This document shows, one piece after another, positions 1 through 6,630 of a stretch of DNA of 8,916 bases. The stretch covers positions 1 to 8,916 of the forward strand of contig JBFIPX010000138.1 of assembly GCA_041609895.1 (NCBI GenBank), in the 5' to 3' direction. How positions within the stretch are numbered: position 1 is the stretch's first letter; each line of letters opens with the position of its first letter. The translations under genes and the position numbers were made by a program. The notes under the pieces were generated by a model, which was not told the DNA's origin, did not search any database, and was given only the letters and a program-made list of their open reading frames with translations. The stretch is from JAHHLP01 sp041609895. Lineage in GTDB: Bacteria > Bacteroidota > Rhodothermia > Rhodothermales > JABDKH01.

Positions 1-239
1 ATTTCGGACGTTCGAATCGCGCACACTTCTTCTACGGTCCTGGCGCATTCATAGGATTGCGGGATCGTTCCAACGACCTTGACGACGAAGTCGTCGTAGG
101 TGTTAGTGGTCGTGTCGGAGTCGGCTATCTTTTCGACCGTTTTGAGGTCTATGCGCAGCTGACTCCCCGCCTCGCGCTTAGCCCATCCACAGAGGGTGAC
201 TTCGGAGGAGGTGTTGGATTCAGATTTTACCTCAACTAA
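1..239 (+). CDS. Outer-membrane beta-barrel protein, C-terminal fragment
   Basis: This is the 3' end of a gene that begins before the window. The frame is open from base 3 and encodes about 78 residues before the TAA at 237-239. Alternating hydrophobic and polar residues form at least four likely beta strands: HFFYGPGAFIGLR, VVVGVSGRVGVGYLF, FEVYAQLTPRLAL and the terminal FGGGVGFRFYLN. Glycine-rich, aromatic-edged strands ending in an aromatic-rich last strand are typical of outer-membrane barrels. The last strand is where the barrel-assembly machinery usually recognises its substrate, although the final residue here is Asn rather than the classical Phe. An internal TTG at 57 opens a 60-residue frame, but it lies within the barrel and is not a believable start. 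The specific family and any ligand cannot be named from the fragment. A strong terminator follows directly, so this is the last gene of its transcript. Confidence 0.75.
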   Translation, partial: FGRSNRAHFFYGPGAFIGLRDRSNDLDDEVVVGVSGRVGVGYLFDRFEVYAQLTPRLALSPSTEGDFGGGVGFRFYLN

Positions 240-261
240 GTGCTCGTGGCTATTCAGCAGT

Positions 262-299
262 AAAGGGGTCCGGCTGTAGGGTCGGACCCCTTTCTTTTT
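262..299 (+). terminator. Intrinsic (rho-independent) terminator
   Basis: A perfect 11-base inverted repeat, AAAGGGGTCCG (262-272) and CGGACCCCTTT (283-293), encloses a 10-base loop. It is followed by a T-rich tract, TTTCTTTTT, at 291-299. It lies 22 bases after the stop of the beta-barrel gene and is oriented to end that plus-strand transcript. Read on the other strand the stem is followed by a mixed sequence with no U-run, so it should work poorly for the convergent lysine reductase gene. Confidence 0.92.
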
Positions 300-414
300 G
301 ACAGATCGAAAAGACTCACAGATTCTCAGCTGTTGCTGGAAGAGCCCCGTGCGACGCGTCGCCGCGGAAAGTGCGGCCGGAATGAAGTAACGCGGACAGC
401 TGCGTCCGTCACCG

Positions 415-1770
415 TTAATGGATGAAGTCCCGCATATGGTGGTAGCGCTCTGTGAGCTTGCCCCTCCAAAGTATCGTTGCATTCTTTAGCACTGGGGGAA
501 TCCCGGAAGCCTCGAGGGGCCCGTCGAAGTGCGTCGACAATAGCGGTGGAAGAAACCGCTCCAATTCCTGGCCGAATCGAATCGACGCATCACGTGAGAA
601 TTCGCACGGCAAGTTCGTAACAGCCAACACGGCAATGCCGTCGTCGTGCACGCCCATTCGGTATCGATCTCGACGCGGATCATATGTGAATACCGGGTCA
701 TTAATCCACGTCTCTCGTGAGAATTCGATCGATCCGTTCGGATCGCAGGTAATATCTCCAATGACCTTGAGTGGTGTTCCTGCGTCCCATACGGCAGCCA
801 TGAGGGCCGAGGGTACGGTGCGGGGATACCGACTCGACCAGACGATGCAGTTGACCAGTGCCGTAACGTGCGGCAGAACCTTGTCGAGATTCGACTCGAA
901 ATAATCTGGATTCTGTAGATAGAAGTTGATTCGTTCCTGCTGTGGAAGTGCAGCAAATTTGTCGGTTTGATCGGAGAACTGGGCTCGAATCCGGTACATC
1001 GCGTCGACCTCGAGAACCAGCTTGTAGATCCGTGCGCGGCTGCCTGTGCTTACGACCTGCGGGAGATCTCCGATGGTGATCTCGTGCACCGGCAAGAGGT
1101 CGAGTAACTCCTGCACCCCGGCACTCGTCTTGCCGCGGCCGAGAATGCAGATCACAACTGGCGGTCGGTCTATAGGGGTCCCGAATCGGTCGATGAGTTT
1201 GCCGATCTCTCGCAGAACCGCTCGAACCTCCGCAAGGTCAGGTCGGTTTATGGCTTGCTGGATACTCTGGAAGACGCTGTTGACGCCTTCAGCCTCAAGT
1301 CGGCGGCCGAGGGTCCAAAGAGTGTCTACTATACCAGCGTAACCGGCGAAATAGGTAAAGGTGGTGAGCAGTCGGTTACCATCGGAGTCGGCCACGAGTT
1401 CGTAATCGATCAGGGTGATCTTCTCTTCCATCATCGCCTTTAGTAGCGGGCGATTCTTTTCCTGTCCTTTATGCGTGTGCGAGAAAAAGAGGTACGCTTT
1501 GTTGGGCAGAAGGTGCGATGGCTCGACCTCCTTCAGACCGACAACGATGTGCGCCTCCGACAGGTCCTCTCGTACGACCGCACCGGCTTCGACGTACTCA
1601 TTATCGTCAAAGGCACGCTTGATCTCTTTCGTGGCGGGGTCGACAGCAGGCTGAACAAGTACTCGCCCGCCTGCCTCCACAATTCGACGAACCTGCGCCG
1701 GCCCAATTGCGCTCCGCTGCTCACCGATTCTCTCGGCGTCTTCTCTTCTAATTCCTACAGTGTTCAGCAT
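415..1770 (-). CDS. Lysine-ketoglutarate reductase / saccharopine dehydrogenase-like protein (stand-alone LKR domain)
   Basis: The 451-residue product matches the whole reductase half of the bifunctional lysine-ketoglutarate reductase/saccharopine dehydrogenase (AASS) and nothing more. Family members condense lysine with 2-oxoglutarate and reduce the product to saccharopine, or run the reverse, using NAD(P)H in the cytoplasm. Visible landmarks are the N-terminal VGIRRED (5-11), VGLKEVEP (77-84) and LFFSHTHKGQ (94-103). K80 and H98 fit the catalytic Lys and His of the yeast Lys1 family. The nucleotide-binding turn is ILGRGKTSAGVQELL (209-223). GDITCDPNGSIEF (338-350) and AVTNLPCEFSRDAS (383-396) are also characteristic of the family. 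The ATG at 1770 places VGIRRED at the expected N-terminus; no Shine-Dalgarno sequence is visible. No saccharopine dehydrogenase half is fused or adjacent, so the partner enzyme and the direction of flux are unknown. The gene is divergent from folK. Its stop lies 116 bases from the terminator of the gene before it. Confidence 0.85.
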   Translation of the reverse strand: MLNTVGIRREDAERIGEQRSAIGPAQVRRIVEAGGRVLVQPAVDPATKEIKRAFDDNEYVEAGAVVREDLSEAHIVVGLKEVEPSHLLPNKAYLFFSHTHKGQEKNRPLLKAMMEEKITLIDYELVADSDGNRLLTTFTYFAGYAGIVDTLWTLGRRLEAEGVNSVFQSIQQAINRPDLAEVRAVLREIGKLIDRFGTPIDRPPVVICILGRGKTSAGVQELLDLLPVHEITIGDLPQVVSTGSRARIYKLVLEVDAMYRIRAQFSDQTDKFAALPQQERINFYLQNPDYFESNLDKVLPHVTALVNCIVWSSRYPRTVPSALMAAVWDAGTPLKVIGDITCDPNGSIEFSRETWINDPVFTYDPRRDRYRMGVHDDGIAVLAVTNLPCEFSRDASIRFGQELERFLPPLLSTHFDGPLEASGIPPVLKNATILWRGKLTERYHHMRDFIH

Positions 1771-1848
1771 ATAATTCTGGCAGGCAGACTGAAAGATAGT
1801 GGGGCGTCATAAATTCCGTTGAAGGAGTTTAAACGGAAGCCGGACTCG

Positions 1849-2364
1849 ATGGAAGCGTACGTAGGACTGGGATCCAACATTGAGCCAAGAATCCGCTTCC
1901 TGATTCGGGCGGTTCATGGGCTCGCCAATCAAGAATCGATTCAAGTAAATGCGGTGTCCCCGGTGTTCAGCTCGGAGGCTCTCACGTTGGGGGAGGAAGA
2001 ACAACCCGATTTTCTAAATGCGGTCATTAGGGTCCAAACTACTCTCAATCCAGTATCTCTGCTTGACGCCTGCTTGCGAATCGAGAGGGATCTTGGTCGA
2101 GAACGGGCATTGGAGGCTTGGGCACCTCGAACGATCGATCTCGATCTTCTCCTTTACGAGAACGAGGTGATTAATTCCAAATCGCTTACCGTACCGCACC
2201 CTCGAATGAGCGACCGGCTATTCGTTCTGCTGCCATTATCCGAGGTGTGGCCATGCGATCGGAAACTGCCGGGCTTCACGAGCACACTCAGGGAATTGAT
2301 CGACGACTGCGAGGATGCATCACGTCCATTGAAAACTATCATTACGCTCGAGAAGTACGAATAG
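1849..2364 (+). CDS. folK: 2-amino-4-hydroxy-6-hydroxymethyldihydropteridine diphosphokinase (HPPK)
   Basis: This cytoplasmic enzyme transfers pyrophosphate from ATP to 6-hydroxymethyl-7,8-dihydropterin, the step before dihydropteroate synthase in folate synthesis. The 171-residue length is normal for the family. The N-terminal strand and loop are YVGLGSN (4-10). The signature RTIDLDLLLY lies at 94-103, with D97 and D99 as the expected magnesium ligands. It is followed by the conserved segment PHPRMSDRLFVLLPL (116-130). The ATG at 1849 is preferred because HPPK proteins begin almost directly with the YxGLGSN strand, and GGAAG at 1835-1839 is a weak ribosome-binding candidate. An in-frame TTG at 1819 would add ten atypical residues. 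The gene is the first of a plus-strand group with the deoxynucleoside kinase 89 bases downstream. It is divergent from the lysine reductase gene across 78 bases that must hold both promoters. Confidence 0.96.
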   Translation: MEAYVGLGSNIEPRIRFLIRAVHGLANQESIQVNAVSPVFSSEALTLGEEEQPDFLNAVIRVQTTLNPVSLLDACLRIERDLGRERALEAWAPRTIDLDLLLYENEVINSKSLTVPHPRMSDRLFVLLPLSEVWPCDRKLPGFTSTLRELIDDCEDASRPLKTIITLEKYE

Positions 2365-2453
2365 GCGCACCTTATCTTTTCAGACTGAAGTTCCTGCCGG
2401 CGGAGCCAACTGATGGTCTCCGACATCTGGATTAAACGCCTTTGCGAAAGCAT

Positions 2454-3158
2454 ATGCCCGACGAGCCTCAAGTAGAAAGGAGAAGCGACCCCGGCGTACC
2501 GCTCTTTGACGAGGTACGATACATCGTCGTCGAGGGCGTCATCGGAGTAGGAAAAACGTCTCTCGCCCGCATCCTTTCTCAGCGTTTCAAGGGTATGCTC
2601 GTACTCGAGGAGTTCGAACAAAACCCCTTTCTTGCGCGATTCTACGAAGACCGCAAACGTTGGGCGTTTCAAACGCAGTTAAGCTTCCTGGCGAGTCGCT
2701 TTCGCCAGCAGCAGATGCTGATGAAGCCGGATCTCTTCCACTCGCTGGTCGTCTCGGATTATAGTTTCGACAAGGACCGGATCTTCGCGCATCTAAACCT
2801 TGACGGTGACGAGGTTCAGCTCTACGAGACGCTCTTCAAGATTATGCAGCCGCGGACGCCGCAGCCGGACCTCGTGGTGTACCTGCAATCAACTCCTGAC
2901 CGCTTGATGAAGAATATTCGCATGCGCGCAAGAGCATTTGAGAAGCCGTTGGAGGAAGCCTATATCCGCGAACTGAACGAGGCCTATAACTACTATTTCT
3001 TCAGATACACGAAAAGCCCGCTTCTGATCGTCAATTCGGAAAACATCGACTTCGTGAATCGAAGCCAAGACCTCGAACAACTGCTGGCTCAAATACGTAC
3101 ACTTCGGCACCCAGGTACGACCTACTTCAATCCGGTTCCGTCAGCCTCGCTATTCTGA
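2454..3158 (+). CDS. Deoxynucleoside kinase (deoxyadenosine/deoxyguanosine kinase type)
   Basis: This 234-residue protein belongs to the deoxynucleoside kinase family, which phosphorylates salvaged deoxynucleosides with ATP in the cytoplasm. Numbering from ATG 2454, the P-loop is GVIGVGKT (28-35). LEEFEQNPF (51-59) carries the acidic residue expected to activate the sugar 5'-hydroxyl. VVSDYSFDKDRIFA (99-112) fills the position of the family's DRS-type motif. The arginine-rich lid is MKNIRMRARAFEKP (152-165). The SDY-FDK-IFA form resembles the bacterial dGK/dAK group rather than thymidine kinases, but the substrate cannot be fixed by reading. An in-frame TTG at 2442 adds four residues; the ATG is the more likely start. 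The gene is 89 bases after folK, and its TGA shares one base with the next ATG (TGATG), so it is probably co-transcribed and translationally coupled with the following gene. Confidence 0.9.
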   Translation: MPDEPQVERRSDPGVPLFDEVRYIVVEGVIGVGKTSLARILSQRFKGMLVLEEFEQNPFLARFYEDRKRWAFQTQLSFLASRFRQQQMLMKPDLFHSLVVSDYSFDKDRIFAHLNLDGDEVQLYETLFKIMQPRTPQPDLVVYLQSTPDRLMKNIRMRARAFEKPLEEAYIRELNEAYNYYFFRYTKSPLLIVNSENIDFVNRSQDLEQLLAQIRTLRHPGTTYFNPVPSASLF

Positions 3159-3400
3159 TGCTGCTCAAGGTTCTCTTCTTCGCAATTTTGCTGTGGCTGA
3201 TCTTTCGAGCGGCTCGCAACCTTCTTATCGCGGCCACGCGTGGAATACCTTCGCGTGAGCAGGGGATGGAGCCAGGCTACGCTCCCGGTGGCCGGCGTCG
3301 CAGTACAAGATCGCCGGCAGAATCCCGCAATCCGCGAGTAGATGAGCGGAAGTCGACGTCTCGCGACATCGAAGACGCCGTCTGGGAAGACTTGCCCTGA
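3158..3400 (+). CDS. Small membrane protein, DUF4834-like
   Basis: This 80-residue protein has one N-terminal hydrophobic helix, roughly residues 2-28 (LLKVLFFAILLWLIF and onward). A polar Arg/Ser/Pro-rich linker follows, and the protein ends in the acidic, aromatic tail DIEDAVWEDLP. The layout of one short helix, charged linker and conserved acidic end matches my recollection of the Bacteroidota family DUF4834, whose function is unknown. The helix should anchor it in the inner membrane with the tail probably cytoplasmic, but the topology is inferred. Its ATG overlaps the kinase TGA by one base, which both supports this start and argues that the frame is genuinely translated. No enzyme motif is seen. 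The transcript may end in the following gap, where TCGCG/CGCGA (3434-3438 and 3448-3452) forms a weak stem without a clear U-run. Confidence 0.72.
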   Translation: MLLKVLFFAILLWLIFRAARNLLIAATRGIPSREQGMEPGYAPGGRRRSTRSPAESRNPRVDERKSTSRDIEDAVWEDLP

Positions 3401-3580
3401 CGATCGGTTGTAGGGCGATTCCTGTCAGACGCTTCGCGGTGCGCGCTCGCGATTGGCCAGGTGCTCCCGCATTATACTACCGGTTGCTTGATTGGGGTGG
3501 TCTCCCCACATTCGACATCGGCGCTCTGAGACGCATAGGCCGTAAGACACCAATGCTTGCCTGAAATCCCGCAACCTGGC

Positions 3581-5548
3581 ATGAAAGACGATTCCGAGTT
3601 CAAAGATGGCTCGTTCAGCGCATGGTTCATCGGACCGAAAGCGGAGAACAGCTCGATTTTCAACACCACCATACGTCGAATAACGGAGGACCACGAATAC
3701 TGGAGGCGTAACTACTTCCCCGAAGATGGGGTCGTCATCACGTCGGACATGCGCCGGACTCACAGCCACTGGAACGACAGATTTGAGGACAGGCTTCAGG
3801 AGTTGCTGGCGGCGCTAAAAGCCGACTTCCCGTTTCAGAGCCCGCGCTACGCCGCGCACATGCTTGCCGAGCAGACTATTCCGGCCATCACGGGATACTA
3901 TGCCGGCATGCTGTACAATCCTAACAATGTATCCGAGGAAGCCGCCCCGGTGACTCTGCGCCTCGAACGCGAGGCAGGAGCGATGATCGCGGAGATGCTT
4001 GGCTACGATCCCGCCGTATCGTGGTCACATCTTACTAGCGGCGGCACGATTGCCAACCTTGAAGCCCTATGGGTTGCCCGTACAACCCGGTACCTGCCGT
4101 TCGTGCTTCGAGACATTGCGAGGCAGATGGAGCTGGATACCGAGCTGGCCGGCGCAACCGATAACCAGCTATTGCGAATCCCTCCGTCGCGGGCACTGTG
4201 GCAGATGCTGGAGGTCTTCGATTTGGTTGCTGATCGTCGGGAGCGGGGCGTTATGGATTTTATCCAGGCATATCGGATGTCCGATTACAATGTCGCGCGT
4301 GTAGGCATGGCGGCCTTGCTGTCACGAATCAAGAGCCAACCCCTAATCCTTGCGCCGGAGACACATCACTATTGTCTGGCGAAGATCCTCGACTTGCTTG
4401 GTCTCGGTCGTGACGCGCTGCGGATCATCCCAGTGGACTCCAGATTTCGAATGCGCGAGGAAGGGCTGGTGGACGTGCTGCACGAAGCAGACAAGACGAG
4501 CAGCCATATCCTCGCCGTGGTGACGGTTGCCGGTTCGACTGAGGAGGGTGCGGTAGACCCAATACATCGGCTGGTTGAGTTGCGCACGCGAAGGGAAGAG
4601 GAGGACAAGTCGTCTTTTTGGCTGCACGCAGATGCTGCATACGGAGGCTATCTGCGAACGGCTATGGTCCCGGAGAGAGTAGGTCTCGGAGAGCCGGAGG
4701 TAGAAGTGATCTTCAACGGCGAGCGACACCAGCTGGACTTACTGCTTCCCGACGCGGAAACGTGTGACGCTCTGGAGAAGCTGGGCGAATGTGATTCCAT
4801 AGCGGTCGATCCCCACAAACTCGGCTACGTTCCTTATCCAGCGGGAGCGGTGTGCTTCAAGTCCAATCTGGTTCGTCCCATCATGCGTCAGCACGCGCCG
4901 TACGTTGAAGATGCTCCGGAGGGTCCACGTGAGGAGGCGACGAGCGAGGCGATCGGGGTCTACATTGTCGAGGGTAGCAAACCCGGTGCGTCTGCCGCGT
5001 CAGTCTGGTTGGCACACAAGACGGTTCCCCTCGATACGAGCGGCCATGGAAAGCTCGTCCGGGAGACGATTCGAAGTGCCGCGCAACTGTATGCGCTTGT
5101 CACAAGGTGGCCAGAGCTTACCGGGTCCAAACCGGTACACGCCGTAGCGCTCTGCCAACCAGAATCGAACATTGTTTGCTTCGCCTTTCGGCCATCCTTC
5201 GAGACCCCCGTCCTATCAGACCTTAACCGGCTAAACAGATCGCTATATGAGCAGTTCAGTATTCCGGAGAAGCGGAGGGTTCACGTGTACGAGCAGCGAT
5301 TTTTTCTGAGCCGTACGGTACTGCACTCGGGACAGTATCGCCCAGCCTCGGTCGAGGATTTTCTGGCTCGGCTTGGCGTGTCGAAAGATGATTACGATCG
5401 TGAAGGTGTCTTCCTGCTCAGGTCTACCTTGATGAACCCATGGTATACTTTGAGCAAGAAGCAGGGCAAGGACCTCATCGTGGATCTGGTGGCGGAGTTG
5501 TACGACCGTGCTGAAGTGACATGGTCTGAGATTACTGACGCGGCCTGA
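3581..5548 (+). CDS. PLP-dependent group II decarboxylase, tyrosine decarboxylase-like
   Basis: The 655-residue product (from ATG 3581) resembles the long bacterial tyrosine decarboxylases of enterococci and lactobacilli along nearly its whole length. These cytoplasmic enzymes convert tyrosine to tyramine and CO2 using pyridoxal phosphate. The N-terminal WFIGPKAEN (15-23) matches the family opening. ETHHYC (260-265) carries the His that stacks on PLP. VAGSTEEGAVD (316-326) and WLHADAAYGGYL (347-358) hold the aspartate that pairs with the pyridine nitrogen. VDPHKLGYVPYPAG (409-422) gives Schiff-base K413 and the catalytic-loop Y419. VEGSKPGASAASVW (463-476) is also conserved. No active-site residue appears to be missing. 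A TTG at 3557 adds eight residues; neither start has a Shine-Dalgarno sequence. No amine antiporter, as paired with tdc in Firmicutes, is adjacent. The substrate could be tyrosine, phenylalanine, glutamate or another acid; the family assignment is firm, the substrate is not. Confidence 0.88.
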   Translation: MKDDSEFKDGSFSAWFIGPKAENSSIFNTTIRRITEDHEYWRRNYFPEDGVVITSDMRRTHSHWNDRFEDRLQELLAALKADFPFQSPRYAAHMLAEQTIPAITGYYAGMLYNPNNVSEEAAPVTLRLEREAGAMIAEMLGYDPAVSWSHLTSGGTIANLEALWVARTTRYLPFVLRDIARQMELDTELAGATDNQLLRIPPSRALWQMLEVFDLVADRRERGVMDFIQAYRMSDYNVARVGMAALLSRIKSQPLILAPETHHYCLAKILDLLGLGRDALRIIPVDSRFRMREEGLVDVLHEADKTSSHILAVVTVAGSTEEGAVDPIHRLVELRTRREEEDKSSFWLHADAAYGGYLRTAMVPERVGLGEPEVEVIFNGERHQLDLLLPDAETCDALEKLGECDSIAVDPHKLGYVPYPAGAVCFKSNLVRPIMRQHAPYVEDAPEGPREEATSEAIGVYIVEGSKPGASAASVWLAHKTVPLDTSGHGKLVRETIRSAAQLYALVTRWPELTGSKPVHAVALCQPESNIVCFAFRPSFETPVLSDLNRLNRSLYEQFSIPEKRRVHVYEQRFFLSRTVLHSGQYRPASVEDFLARLGVSKDDYDREGVFLLRSTLMNPWYTLSKKQGKDLIVDLVAELYDRAEVTWSEITDAA

Positions 5549-5616
5549 AGGTCGAAGATGGTTCGCATCGAGGACATAGCGTGGCACACTGCACTCGCGG
5601 AGACAACCCCTTCGGT

Positions 5617-6288
5617 CTATACCCCGAAGCTGAAGATGATTCTCGCATAGGAACGAACGGCCACGCCGTCCAAGCGAGCCGGCCTGAACATGCACCGCTG
5701 GGCCGCATCGATCGCTGACTCTTCCAAGCCATAGCCGATCCGACCCACCTCCTCCTTCGCCTCGTCCTTACCGAGAAGGTATCGGTCGATCACCTCTGCA
5801 GCCGCGACTCGGCCTCGCTCATCCACTAGAACCTCGACGACGACTTCAGCTCGTATGTTTCGCCGCTTAGCATCGCGGGTGTATTCCGGCTCGACGATTC
5901 GAACGGGTCGCGGCTCCATCAAGGAAGGTGCCGACGACGTCCGGTCACCTTCGGGAAGCTCGTCGCCCTCTTCTTCATCGTCGCTCAGCGCGAGAAAGTC
6001 GTCCTGGATGTCTAGCTCGACATCATCAATTATCTCCTGATCGGATACGATCACAGGAATCAAAGGAGGTGGGGGTGGGGGCTTCTCTTTCCTATGTCTG
6101 GTCTGCACAATCTCTTCGATCGCAATCGTCTCCTGACCTCGAGCTCTGTAGGTAATGTCAGTGTGGGTCGGGGCGGTTGTCGGCCACAGATTGACCAAGG
6201 CCAAGGCGAGAAGCAGGGACGCGATTAACGCATACTGAATGCGAATTACGTAGCCGGCCTTGATGTCATATGTGGGGCTTCGGCGCAC
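5617..6288 (-). CDS. TonB family energy transducer
   Basis: This 223-residue protein shows the TonB plan. A short cytoplasmic N-terminus (RRSPTYDIKAGY) is followed by one membrane helix at about 17-36. Next come a periplasmic segment containing AIEEIVQT (56-63) and a proline stretch starting K69 with six prolines (70-75). A strongly acidic linker (about 83-114) follows, then a C-terminal TonB domain from about 126 (PEYTRDAKRRNIRAEVVVEVLVDERGRV) ending YARIIFSFGV. TonB couples the ExbB/ExbD proton channel to outer-membrane receptors; no exbB, exbD or receptor gene is nearby. The C-terminal domain carries extra residues between the usual EV-strand and the terminal helix (about 168-188). The start is GTG at 6288, with no in-frame ATG nearby and no Shine-Dalgarno sequence. 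It converges on the decarboxylase gene with 68 bases between stops and no clear terminator. Confidence 0.88.
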   Translation of the reverse strand: MRRSPTYDIKAGYVIRIQYALIASLLLALALVNLWPTTAPTHTDITYRARGQETIAIEEIVQTRHRKEKPPPPPPLIPVIVSDQEIIDDVELDIQDDFLALSDDEEEGDELPEGDRTSSAPSLMEPRPVRIVEPEYTRDAKRRNIRAEVVVEVLVDERGRVAAAEVIDRYLLGKDEAKEEVGRIGYGLEESAIDAAQRCMFRPARLDGVAVRSYARIIFSFGV

Positions 6289-6372
6289 GAAATTGAGAAA
6301 GAGTATGCGTTGGGGTTGGGAGACCGGACCTGTTCACTGTAGTATATCGGCCTGCGGCGCCAATACCCCCAG

Positions 6373-6384
6373 TTGGGCGCCCAA
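6373..6384. promoter_or_regulatory. Perfect 12-base palindrome with adjacent half site (candidate operator)
   Basis: TTGGGCGCCCAA is its own reverse complement. The first eight bases, TTGGGCGC, recur exactly 20 bases later at 6393-6400. The site lies 85-96 bases upstream of the GTG start of the TonB-like gene on the minus strand. A dyad plus an in-phase half site is a common arrangement for dimeric regulators, but no regulator is encoded nearby and the link is inference. Confidence 0.35.
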
Positions 6385-6562
6385 GTGCATCATTGGGCGC
6401 TCGGTCCGGTCGGTCTGGCGCCTATACGGTCCGGCGCAGGTTCAACACCGCCTGGCGTCAATCGGTTCGTCTGCTCTCGCTAGCGTGAAGTGAATCGCGT
6501 TTGAAGCCCGTCCAACCGGTGTAGCTGGTAGTCGGGGCGGATCAGTGCGGCTTATGGATAGG

Positions 6563-6586
6563 CCGGTCGTCACTAGTCCCGACCGG
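6563..6586 (-). terminator. Second GC-rich hairpin downstream of mtaB
   Basis: CCGGTCG (6563-6569) and CGACCGG (6580-6586) form a perfect seven-base stem around a ten-base loop that itself contains ACTAGT. It lies 57 bases beyond the mtaB stop, just after the first hairpin in the transcript. No U-run follows on the minus strand. It could be a back-up 3' structure or part of the leader of the TonB-like transcript. Confidence 0.3.
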
Positions 6587-6604
6587 GTACGGCAACGCAT
6601 CCTC

Positions 6605-6630
6605 GTCCGCCGAGACAAGACGCGGCGGAC
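6605..6630 (-). terminator. GC-rich hairpin 13 bases past the mtaB stop, no U-run
   Basis: GTCCGCCG (6605-6612) and CGGCGGAC (6623-6630) form a perfect eight-base stem with a ten-base loop, starting 13 bases after the mtaB stop codon in the minus direction. The following minus-strand bases (GAGGATGCG) lack a U-run, so this is not a classical intrinsic terminator. It may instead protect the 3' end or act with Rho or a U-independent mechanism. Confidence 0.4.

Noticed and set aside
81..95. Inverted repeat GACGAC-gaa-GTCGTC
   Set aside because: It lies inside the barrel coding sequence and is explained by the codons for Leu-Asp-Asp-Glu-Val-Val-Val.
452..904. 150-codon plus-strand frame opposite the lysine reductase gene
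   Set aside because: It is fully antisense to a gene with clear family motifs, and its product has no recognisable motif and a composition typical of a shadow frame.
1791..1798. TATCTTTC on the minus strand as a -7 element for the lysine reductase gene
   Set aside because: It is a seven-of-eight-type match on its own, but no TTTG element lies at the right distance upstream.
3453..3478. Possible sigma-70 promoter (TTGGCC ... TATACT) upstream of the decarboxylase
   Set aside because: The spacer is only 14 bases and the -35 match is poor; no better pair was found, so it is not listed as a feature.
3493..3508. TGGGG/CCCCA five-base hairpin in the gap before the decarboxylase
   Set aside because: The stem is short with a six-base loop, there is no U-run, and nothing links it to a known regulatory class.
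3425..3769. 114-codon minus-strand frame over the start of the decarboxylase gene
   Set aside because: It is antisense to the conserved N-terminus of the decarboxylase, and no motif or initiation signal was seen.
5243..5695. 150-codon minus-strand frame at the convergent decarboxylase/TonB-like junction
   Set aside because: It overlaps both real genes, including the same strand of the TonB-like 3' end in another frame, and has no recognisable motif.
6437..6457. GGTTCAA resembling a tRNA T-loop
   Set aside because: The flanking bases do not form the five-base T stem, and no acceptor or anticodon arm could be drawn around it.
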